Positions 31,198 through 41,800 of a stretch of 49,594 nt of DNA are shown here, one piece after another. The translations under genes and the position numbers were made by a program. The DNA comes from Anaerobutyricum stercoris. Its GTDB lineage: Bacteria; Bacillota; Clostridia; Lachnospirales; Lachnospiraceae. Under the pieces are notes generated by a model. The model saw only the letters and a list, made by a program, of their open reading frames with translations. It did no database searches and was not told the DNA's origin. The stretch is taken from contig DXBR01000068.1 of NCBI GenBank assembly GCA_019116455.1, forward strand, positions 1 through 49,594. The letters run 5' to 3'. Numbering within the stretch: the stretch's first letter is position 1; every line of letters starts with the position of its first letter.

Positions 31198-32413
31198 TAA
31201 CTTTCCCCCAATCTATAATTCTTCTGAGATATGGGTCAGCACCATACTTTCCTTCCAGATATTGTTTATCAAATTTTGCATCTTTACGAACCGACTCGCC
31301 CTTTTCATTTTTAAATTCTACCAGAGAATACAGTTTAGAATTTTGCGCATTTCCTTTAGCAGCAAACCAGATTTCATCTCTGCGGAACACTTCACTGTTC
31401 ATTGTAGACAGATCATGCGATGTAAAAATTAACTGGGACTTCTTCTTATTAATATCCATGTCATTAAACATCATAATGATATACCGCAGCAAAACAGGAT
31501 GTATTTTTGCATCTAATTCATCAATTACCAGAGTTGTTCCCTTCAGTAAACTGTCAGCAATAAATGGCATCAGACCAAAAAGTTTCTTCGTTCCACTGGA
31601 TTCTTCTGACAAATTCAATTCTGCTTCATACTCTTCCAGCATGTGTTTTGTATAGACATCAATTCTGTCGTTTTCATCTTCCACCACCCGAAAATCCACA
31701 ATATCCAAATCCATTTCCTGAATCATTTCCAGCATAAGCTGTTTCACTTCTTCTGAATTGGATACTGCCATTCGAAGTTCTTCTATTGGATTTCCATAAT
31801 TTAAGAAATCAATCCCATATTCGAACCACTCCAAAACATCTTTTACCACTTCATTCTTTTTATAAGTAATCCCTAGATAAGACAACAGTGGCAACGTTGC
31901 TGATAATTCGTCGCTGATTTTTAATTTTGAGAATATGCCTTTTAACATAATATCTTTATCACGTTCAAAGAGTGCAGATCTTCTCCTTGTATCTAATTTC
32001 ACACGATCCAGACTTTCATAGATAACAATATCTCTTTTCACATGTAAAATATATCTGTACTCTGCCGCTTCCGTCCGAAAAAAGATTTCAAACTCTGTCG
32101 GAGCATCTTTTGTTTCTTCAGAAAATGCAAACGGTTCAATCAGCAATTTTTTCTGAAAAAATACACGATCATCATTGTCTCCGGTTGCATATAACGGACG
32201 AAGTACTTTGGCAGCTAAAGTGTGTAAAGCTTCCAGCACATTAGATTTCCCCCCGCCGTTCGGTCCATATATAGCCGAAACAGGTAAAAACTGTTCCCCA
32301 TCTCTATCTTTTATCACTCTATCTTCATGTTCAGAAATTGCCGCAGCCTGCATATCAAAAGTTACTTCATCCCGAATGCTTTTATAATTTTTGACTGTAA
32401 ATTGACATAACAT
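31190..32413 (-). CDS. rloA: AAA/ABC-type ATPase of an RloA/RloB (AbiL-like) predicted defence pair
   Basis: A 407-residue ATPase of the AAA_15/SMC-like group. It begins MLCQFTVKNYKSIRDEVTF, the family N-terminus, then Walker A YGPNGGGKSNVLEAL near residue 45. The signature-like ESSGTKKLFGL and Walker B TTLVIDELDAKIHP (about 295) follow, then FTSHDLSTMN. Such ATPases pair with RloB in abortive-infection or restriction-linked loci and are thought to gate a toxic partner on phage infection. I favour ATG 32413 with GGGGGA about 9 bases upstream; the ATG at 32434 has AAGGAG abutting it. A hand count over 31801-31860 gives 32 percent GC, well below the core genes. Its partner rloB is broken, so the pair may be non-functional. 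Confidence 0.85.
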   Translation of the reverse strand: MLCQFTVKNYKSIRDEVTFDMQAAAISEHEDRVIKDRDGEQFLPVSAIYGPNGGGKSNVLEALHTLAAKVLRPLYATGDNDDRVFFQKKLLIEPFAFSEETKDAPTEFEIFFRTEAAEYRYILHVKRDIVIYESLDRVKLDTRRRSALFERDKDIMLKGIFSKLKISDELSATLPLLSYLGITYKKNEVVKDVLEWFEYGIDFLNYGNPIEELRMAVSNSEEVKQLMLEMIQEMDLDIVDFRVVEDENDRIDVYTKHMLEEYEAELNLSEESSGTKKLFGLMPFIADSLLKGTTLVIDELDAKIHPVLLRYIIMMFNDMDINKKKSQLIFTSHDLSTMNSEVFRRDEIWFAAKGNAQNSKLYSLVEFKNEKGESVRKDAKFDKQYLEGKYGADPYLRRIIDWGKVNA

Positions 32414-32449
32414 AACAGTTGTCCCCCATTTCATCTCCTTTTACTTTCT

Positions 32450-32478
32450 ATTATACTTTGTTTTCGCAATTTGCAAAC
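32450..32478 (-). promoter_or_regulatory. Promoter of rloA
   Basis: A perfect TATAAT (minus strand, 32450-32455) lies 37 bases before the chosen start. The -35 is poor: TTTGCA or TTGTTT at 16-19 bases spacing. Confidence 0.45.
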
Positions 32479-32479
32479 A

Positions 32480-32504
32480 ATATATGAGATATTTTCTCAT
32501 ATAT
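32480..32504. promoter_or_regulatory. Inverted repeat abutting the rloA promoter
   Basis: Perfect 10-bp arms ATATATGAGA (32480-32489) and TCTCATATAT (32495-32504), spacer TATTT. Its position just upstream of the -35 region would suit a regulator site. Confidence 0.45.
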
Positions 32505-32611
32505 CACAGCTAAAATCTTGTATATTAAAATTTGAGCCTGTAGGGAAAGAGCGCAACCGTCAGAACAAAAGCCAACCATACTGCGAGAAAACGAAGCAGC
32601 TTTTCCCGCAA

Positions 32612-32667
32612 AAAAGAGGACATCCTCTTTCTGAAAATTATTTTCAGATTCGAGGTTGTCCTCTTTT
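32612..32667. terminator. Long bidirectional terminator downstream of the giant surface-protein gene
   Basis: Arms of 16 bases (32612-32627 with 32652-32667) pair with one mismatch, and an inner CTGAAAA/TTTTCAG stem continues it. T runs lie on the minus side (complement of 32611-32616) and weakly on the plus side (32664-32667). Confidence 0.75.
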
Positions 32668-32684
32668 GCATTTTGCCTTCTCAG

Positions 32685-32702
32685 CGGAAGTTATAACTTC
32701 CG
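32685..32702. repeat. Perfect 18-bp palindrome
   Basis: CGGAAGTTATAACTTCCG reads the same on both strands with no spacer. It sits between the stop of the giant gene and the terminator. Confidence 0.6.
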
Positions 32703-32754
32703 GCTATCGACGCAAGTCAGAGCATATTCTGTTCTGGCTCATTCACTTTTCCTG

Positions 32755-32870
32755 TTATTCCGGCTTATCTTCTTTCTGTTTCCGTAAAGTAAGGATAATA
32801 CCTACTGCCGCTGCTGCGAAGAACAGGAGGTACAGCCCGACTCTCGTATCGTCGCCAGTCTTTGACGATG
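32755..32870 (-). other. C-terminal sorting-type signal of the giant protein
   Basis: SSSKTGDDTRVG, then a hydrophobic stretch LYLLFFAAAAVGIILTL and the positive tail RKQKEDKPE. The layout is that of a sortase substrate, but the motif is KTGDD rather than LPXTG. Confidence 0.7.
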
Positions 32871-35800
32871 AAGTCCTCCGGTTCGTTCCCGTGCTCTTCT
32901 TACTGGTATCCGTCGAAATCTTCTTCGTATCGCTGTCGTTTTTCTCGCGGATCGTTCTTGTGGTGTCGGGATCTGACGCCATTGTATTGATAATCGTCCG
33001 ACCTGCTGTAGTATTGTCCACATCCAAATCTACCGTTCCTTCCCCACTTACTGTATAGGCGAAGGAATTCTTATCAATCTTATTACCGTCTGCATCCGTC
33101 TCATAAATGTAATAGGTCACCGGATCCATTCCATTTGCTCCGCCCAGAGGAACCTCCACGGTAACAGTTCCATTATTCTCCAGAGCCACTACCTTATATG
33201 GCACTGTCTCCGTCTCACTGGTAAAGATTCCTGCATAGAACGTATCGCTGCTGTCCGCCGGAGCACCGTCTTTCATGACAGCTTTTGTAATCATCAGCTC
33301 TCCCTGATAAGCAAATCCATCCGGCAGGTCGCCATAATATACATTACCAAGTTCTGTGCTGCCTTCAGGAGCTCCTGTGTCAGGATTAAGAGTAATCTCT
33401 TTTACTCCGCCATTGCTGCCGTCTCCGGCACAAATGAATCCTGCGCCGCTGCCAGCAGCGTCAGCCTGCAGCTCACCATAAGGAATTACCGTTCCATCCT
33501 GCTGTGTCTCAAATACATAGTAGGTTCCGGAAGGAAGATTATCAAAGGTTACCGTTCCTGAGGATGCATCCTGTATATGAATCTCTTTCACATAGTCTTC
33601 TCCATACGGATGCTCGCCCTGTGCGTCAGTAAACAATCCCACATAGACTGTTGCATCTTCCGCAACCAGATCAATATTGTCAAAAGTCGTCTCATCGATG
33701 GCACTCAGACGTTTGGTTACCTGAATCTGTCCCAGTACATTTGCCTGATTCTCATCCTCCATGATAAGAGTGATCGGATCACCATTTTCCACTGTAAACA
33801 GAATATCTGCTGCCTGAACATAGCCGGCAGGAACCTCTGCCTCCCGCAGATAATAGGTGCCGCCCACTGCCAGCTCTGCCGTCAGTTCATGAGGCGTACC
33901 ATCGGAAGTCCATGTTTCCAGAAGAATATCTCCGTTGGCGGCCTTCGTCCGGTCTTCATCCGCAGCAACACCCACATCTACAGAATCAGCCTGTTTCCAC
34001 AACTCAAGAACCGCTCCCGTCAGCGGATTACCGCTGATATCGCGTTTCTCAATGGACACGCTGGTTGCTCTGTTGGTGATTGTCACTTCCGGATGTGCTC
34101 CCGCAGTGTCCGGAGTCACATAAACTTCTCCGCAGCCATTGACAGTTCCATCTTCTCCCGTGCTCTCCGAGGAAATCTCATACGCAAATGGCTGATTATA
34201 AACTGCATTGCCGTCTTCATCGAAGCTTACCAGAGTATGACCCTCCGCATCAGTCTCAAATACGTAGTAGGTAATCGCTTCTGTCTGGTCTTCTCCACCC
34301 AGCGGAACGCAAACCTCCACGCTGTCATTGTTCGCAAGCTGTACAACTCCGCTCTCCACGGTCTTATCGTCAACAACTACATTCTTCACAATCTCATAAG
34401 AAATGTTTCCGGTCTCGCTGCCCGATCCATCTTCTGTATTATCCACCTTGCGGAAAATACCTGCATAAAACATATCATTAGTCTCGTATTCCGCATTGCC
34501 GCGAAGCACTTCCTTATTGATTATAATAGAAGAAATGTAATGGTATTCGTTTACGAAAACAGCTTTCTCGTTGTTTGGCTCTACCGTCGTATCATTACTC
34601 TGATTGGTCACATCGTTATTCGTTACCTGGAGCGCTCCTCCGATATCATCCACCTGTATGGTGAGCGTCCATACGGCATCATCGTAGGTGTAACCGAGGT
34701 CGCTTCCCGCTTCCTCCTGAATCCGGAACTTGTAGGTTCCGGCCTTGGTAAAGGTGATGGTATCGAAAGCTCCTGTTCCACTTCCATTTACCTTTGTTTC
34801 AATGGTATTGGCACCTTCAAGAGCAGTACCTGAGCCTGTTGTTTCGTCATAGCCTGTAAATGCGCCACCTGCCGGATTCTGCTCATCCGCTGTCAACTTA
34901 AATGTAAAGTCTTTGGCGTTCGGTCTTGCTACACTGTCATCGCTGAACTGTTTCTCCACCTGTGGGGTGAAGGTGTCAGGGGTTACAGAGTAGGTGTTGA
35001 TGAAGGTGGCGTGAGTAACTGAGCTATCGCCAGCCTTTGTATAAGATGGCGTTGCTTTAAGTTCACCATTTTCATCCACTACATTCACCGTCAGCGTCCA
35101 TTTGGAACTGTCATACTTGTAACCAGGCTGATTTCCTGAAGTCTCCGCAATCTCAAAGGTGTAGGTGCCGGCTTTGGTGAAGGTCAGCTCTTCGAAACTG
35201 CTTTCACCACTGCCTGTCATTGTCAGGTTCTTCACATCGTTGACTGCCATAATGTCACTGCCATATTTCACACTGCCTGTTACATCTTCACCAACGTAAG
35301 CAGACTCTGCATCTTTGTATGTCAATGTAAAGTCAAACTCATCTTCTCTTCCGGTCGGTATGTCAGCGCCGGTGATGGTCTTTTTCACCTGAGGTGCGTA
35401 TGTGTCAGGCTTCGTGCTATAGCTATTTTCAAAAGCAGCCGCGTCATCCCTTGAAGTGCCATTATCTGTGCTATCATCTGCTTTATAAGTATGTTTTATT
35501 ACTTCCAGTTTGCCGCCTGTGTCTTTTACCTCTACTGTAAGTATCCATTCCGTATCGTCATAGGTATAGCCCTGATACTTCTTATCTACAGCTTCTGCTG
35601 GTATCGACTCCGTGATTTTAAATGTGTAGCTATCAGCTTTCGTAAATCTTATCGTTTCAAAAACTCCTGAACCACTGCCATTTAGAACAGTCGCTGTCCT
35701 ATTCTCCGGCATTATCACACCTGTGTCATCGCCAGACTGTTTCTCGATATTAAAAGTAAAGTTTCTCAATACCTTAGGCTTATCACCGGTCAAAGTTTTG

Positions 35801-38800
35801 TAAACTTTTGGAGTAAATGATGTTTCTGTTACTGAATACTCGTTAGTAAATCTAGAAGCATCACTATCTATATTGGCAGAAATCTCTCCGCCTGCATTAC
35901 TTCTAGTTATACTAACATCTCCATCCTCAGTAGTTCCTCCGTCCGGATTTTCTGGATTCGTCGAATAATAGGTTACATTACTCTCCAGCTGACCTGCCTT
36001 ATCCACTACCTCAACCAAAGCATACCTGGTAGCACCCGTCATCAGATTATATCCCGGAATAATTCCGGAAATCTCGTTAATCTCGAAAACATATCTTCCC
36101 GCTTTACGGAAGGTAATGCTGCCAAATTGGCCCTCTCTACGATGATTCTCACCAACTGCATGTACTGTTATCTCTACTTCAGCCCCAGCTCCTGCTGGCA
36201 TAGTTACATAATCTTCATCTCCAGACACCAAACTCAACTGGAATTTAAACTTCTGACCATCTGGATTCGGCAACGCCACTATACCCGTTACAGCCTTAGA
36301 TACTTTTAACACTTCCTGTGTCTCTACCGGATTATACTCATTAGTGAAAGATGCTTTCTCTGCATCGGTTATAACTGTCGGCTGCGCCGGGCCAGTTTCC
36401 TGGGTCTGTCCGCTGCCTGAACTCTGTTTAGAATACGTAACTTGTTTAGAAAGAACACCCTTTCCATCATCACTGACAGTTACAGTCAGCGTCCATGGTT
36501 CCTCATCATAGATAACACCTGTATCATTCTCGTTGGTTTCCCGAATCGTAAATGTGTACGTTCCGGCCTTCTTAAAAATGATTTCGCCAAAGGTCGCTGT
36601 GCCAGATGCCGGTGCATCCGTACCCTTATTGATTGTAATAGTCTTTGTACACTCACTATTGGATGGCATCACTGCTCCGTCTTCCGGACTAAATGTACCT
36701 TTTGTCAACGTAAAGGTGAAGTCCTTACTATTAGCATTTGACTCTTCTTCTCCATTTACCTCTGGAAGAGCATCTCCGGTGAGGGTCTTTAACACATGCG
36801 GTGTGTACTTAATCGGGGTCGGAACATATTCGTTAGTAAAATCTGCCCGATCTTTTTCACTACCATTAACTTTGTAACTTACCTGTGGCACTAAGGTTCC
36901 TTCTCCATTATCCACAACCGTTACTTCCACTGTGTAAATCGTTTTATCATAACTTACACCCGGAAGCGTTGTTCCTGTCTTATTTTCCTCAATAGTATAA
37001 GTGTAGGTTTGACCTTTATCACTTAGCTGATAAGTAATTGGAGTGAATTCAATAGGAACTTCTTCTCCCTCCTCCACATCCTGAACAGGTTTAGCCGTTC
37101 CTGTGGAAACTTCTTCTGTACCATCTTTCTTTACAGAGAATGTATATTCTTCTTCCGCCTTCATGGTTCTTCCCGTCAGCATTTTGCTTCCTTCCGGCGT
37201 CCAGGAGCCTGTAGCACCGTAGATGTTGGTGAACTCTGCCTTATCATTGTTAACCACACTTGGTATAATCGGAGTTCCTTCTTTGTCTACTTTCGTATAG
37301 GTTACTGTATTGGTCAATTGAGACTTACCACTATCCCAGAATACGTTTACCTCTACTTTCCAGATGGCGCCATCATATGTTACACCTGAAGATACACTCT
37401 GTATCTGCCCTTCTTCATCTACCGGCATCTGCTCAGTAATATAATAGGTATAAACTTTGCTTATGTCGAAAGAGCGTGAAGTGAAACTTACATTTCCCGA
37501 AGCGTCATTCTTTGCAATTTCTAAGAGATTCTCCCGCTTGCCAATGCTATCAACTCCATTCTCTCCGTTCCACAGGCAGAACGAATATGCATCTTTTGTA
37601 AGCTTCTTATTTTTCAGAGTCTTAAACGCCTTTATTGTAGCTGTGGTCGGAATTCTATTGTTAGTAACCGTAACCGTGTCTACCGCCGAAGTTTTCTCGT
37701 CATCCGGCACTCCTAAAATCCACGCCGGTCTATCCTCACCATTTATTTTTACAGTTATAGGGGTCAGATTTGTACCTGCAGATGGAGATGCAACTGTATC
37801 ATCCAATGTATATCCATCCGCTGTGCTTTCCTCCACAATGACATACTGTTTATACCAATAAAGGTTATCAAATACTGCCTGCCCGTTTTCTGTTGTAACT
37901 TCTCTTCCTGTATCAACAGAAGTTGCGTTTGCTTGGGTAATTACTGTCTTTTCATCATAAGGCCCGTATAAAGCAAATTTTACACCATCTACATCCGAAC
38001 CACCGTCTTTCGCCTTCTTGTTAATTACCAAGTTTCGATACGGAACAATACCGATATCCTTCGTGTTATCAAACACCTCTTCTACTGTCGGCCAGAGATA
38101 GAACCGTTCGGACGATGCCGATACAACACCCGTATGATCATCCTTCGTTCCAGTAAAGTTATTATCTGTCTTCTCTTTATCTGAAAGTTGATCCGGATGA
38201 TTCGACCTTCCACACTCCTCTCCCAATCTTGTTATCTCATATATTCCTGTAACTGTATTTGGAAGAGTAACATTAATTGTATATGTAGACGGCGCTGTTC
38301 CTTTCAACGCTCCCGGATTCAATATACCTCCAGGATAAACACGTTCATTTATCTCTTCCGGAGTATTAATATCATCTCTTATGACCGCCGGATCCAGTTT
38401 ATCAAAAATATAATTGGCATTTGTCGACCAGGAGCCATCAGCAATGTAATCTCTCTCACTTCCTGAGCTTCCCCCTCGGAAGGTTGTCAACTTAACCTGG
38501 ACTTCGGCAAGCATTTGCTGAATCAGCACATTTCCGGCAAAAACTTTTTCGCCTTCATCTTGTATACCATTGTTATTCTTATCTGTCCAGTCATCGATGG
38601 ATTCTCCCTCTTCTCTAATACCATCACCATCTTTATCTATCCAGATATGTCCCCCAACCTGTACCTGATTTGGCATAGTTGTTGTGGAAACCTCATTGGA
38701 TTCAAGCACTCTGCCCAGTGGTTGTGGTGTAACCGGTGAAGTTCCTCCCTCGGCATTTTCTATCCGGCTATAAGTGCAGACAAAGCTATTTACTGCATTT

Positions 38801-41800
38801 TTCCAGGAATTATTGCTCAATTCCTGTTCTGTCCATGGAGTCTTTCCATCGTTTACCCTTGCAGTATATTCGATAAGAAGGGTATCTTCCTCAGCTAATT
38901 GTACACTACTGTCTGTCACTACAACAAATGCCTTAATCGTTGATTGTTCAGCAGGCTGAGTATCCGTCCATCCACTATTCTTCTGCTGATCTGTTAAACC
39001 ATTATAGGAGAAGTTCAGAGTACTCTGATACAAATTACTATATGCGTCTGCTCCACTGAGCTCTCCTGTATAATAATAAGTTTTATAATTTACCTTTGAA
39101 GTCGGATTGCTGCTCACATAAACATTACTAATAGCATTAAAGGTCAGTTTCCATTCACTTTCTCTCTCGCTATCTCTGGTAAAATCTCCTATGGCCGGCA
39201 GAATATCCATAACAACAATATTCGTAGTTTTATAGTCTGCGGAAGTATTAGAAACCGAAAGTCTGTAATGCATGGTTCCCGAACTTTCATCTCCCACAAT
39301 AATATTATTTACAGAGGAAAGAATATCTGTCGTATACCCCTGACTGGCATTTCTGTCACCATATGCCGATTTTACGAGAACAGAATCTGTAGCGGTTGTC
39401 CATTGTAAATCATGGGAAGCAGTGACATATCCATAATCTTTTCTTGTTTCTCCAAGTATCGATTTCAGGTTGTTCAGTCGTTCCTCTGATAAGGCGCTTT
39501 CAAACAGCGTATCCACATTCTGCGCCCAGTTTCCTGTGCCATTTCTGAAAGAAGCAGCATTTGGATTAGTTTTACTTTCGGCCCCCCTTATATCGCTTCC
39601 CACCAGCGCATAATTTCGCATGGTTGTTCCATAGGCAGTTACCGTATTATCAATCTTAACTCTCAGATTGACCGTAGCAGATTCTCCTTTATCCAACGTA
39701 CCGTTCAGGAAAATAAATACTGCTTTCTCACCATTTACAGTCTGAGTTGTTATATCCCGAAGAGTAAGATTCGTGTCCCCTGCTTCCAACTCTGCGTCAA
39801 CATTAGAATCTTCATCAAGATTCCACGATGTACCCTGTGGCAGATAATCCACGACAAATGGATTCTGCATGGAAGCTTCCTCGGTAGAATTATTAGTAAT
39901 CGTAATTCCGTATTCCACCGTACTATCCAAGGCAACCATTCCGGTCTTATCTGACGTCTTTGTCACAGAGATTATCGGCGCTTTCTGTCCGCTGAAACTG
40001 ATCTCTGCTGTTGATGTATCCTTTTCCTCAAACAAAGTGGTATCTTCTTTACCGTCCGGGCCCCATTTATAATAGTGAAGAATGCTGTCGGCCGCATTAT
40101 TAATTCTTGTGATCGCTTCCTTTCCAGGACCACCTTCCTGTTGGTCAATCTCTGCCGTAATGGTAATTGTTCCCGGAACAAAATTTGCTCCCAGCGCATA
40201 GCCATCTCTCTGTGTTGTCTTCGTTGCCTCTTTAAATATCGGTGATTCATATTTTACAGAAATCTGCGCCGCTTTTCCTTTGTCCTCCGGAAGCGTTACC
40301 ACCGAACCATTTTCATTTATACTATCGACGCCATAAACCGTTTCAGCATAAATTACAACACCGGAATTATCTTTAAATTCTACTATTGCGTTAATTGGCG
40401 CATTTCCTGCATCAGAATAAACATTCGCCTTATGCGAGGCTTTCCCAATTTTTACCTGTTTCAGCGAATATTTTCCTGCCAGATAACCCTCAAGTTCTCC
40501 ACTATCTCTATAAGCCGTTAGTCCCGTATCGTTTACGGTAAAATCTGCCAATGGGTAAGAGTTTGTTCCCACTGTCGGCGTAAGAGTGTATTCTACTTCA
40601 GCCGCTTCCGTAAAAAGACTGGCATAGTTCTTTTTATCCACAGCTTTTTCCAATGTCAGCGGTGCAGTTCCTTCTGCATTCCTTAAAACCGCTGTTTGTT
40701 CATCTGTACTTCCTGCAGGCGGCTGTATAACATGATACCACTGTACCTGCTCACTGCCGCGAATCTGACTTCCAGGAGCAGTTTTCTGACCCTCCACGAT
40801 TCCTGCAGTCCGTTCCACAATAAGATATGTCTTTCCAGCTACAAGAATATTGTCTAATTCGCCATTCGTTGTTTTATCTGCGTAACTGTATGGTGCATTT
40901 CTAATACTGCCAGCTTTTGACACATCAATATTGTCTATTAACAGTTTATCAGAGTTCTCAGCAATGAATTCGGTCACTTGTGCCGACGTCACTTTTTCAG
41001 GATCATTTCCCCAGCTGCCCATCGTCTCAGCCGGCACTTCATAAACCGCAGCCGTTGCAGTCATCCTCTTTGCTGATTCGCTGGTATCGCTGTTTTCTTT
41101 CCTAATGACGAGAGAAAGATACGGAATGTTGTAAGCTCTATATGTATATGTCGTTCCCTGCTTAACTTTCTGTCCCCCATTGATGACATGGAGTTTTTTC
41201 TTCTCTGTATCTTCTTTATCTCCATTGTCTTTTTCTATTATGGCATCAATGATATTTTGCTTTGTATCGCTACTGTCATAGATACCTTCCAGTCCCTGAT
41301 ATGGGGAATCTGCCGGAAGATTTTCTTCCAGAGCATATATACCGTTTTCAACTACAAATCCAACATAACCGTTTGAATCTGTTGCAGCTTCCTGCACATA
41401 TTCTTTCCATGTGTCTGTAGCTTTATTCTTTTTATAAAGAGTGAATTTCATCCCCGCTAAAACTTTTTCCGGATTTGCATTATGAACATTCCCATATTTT
41501 GTCACATTAATATATGCGCCTCTATAATTTGGGAATATATAGTCAGCAAGCATTGCCTGATCATTCTGCTCAGGAGTATTTTCTTCCATTGCATATTTGC
41601 TGCCGACCCATACTTCTGGTAGTTCCGGAGCAGACAATACATTTCCCGGTTCCATTTTAAATTCTATACAAGACGTTGAATTCAAAAGATAATTCTGCGG
41701 CGCTTTTGTCTCATAAATGCGGAAGGTCTCTTCCTGATTGCCGGTAAACGAAATAACGGCTGTATAACTACCATTCTGATTATCTGTAATGGTTGCTTGA

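Noticed and set aside
33577..34833. Plus-strand frame of 418 codons opposite the giant gene
   Set aside because: It is antisense to a strongly supported coding region and its translation looks random (His-, Cys- and Ile-rich); many similar short frames lie opposite the rest of the giant gene.
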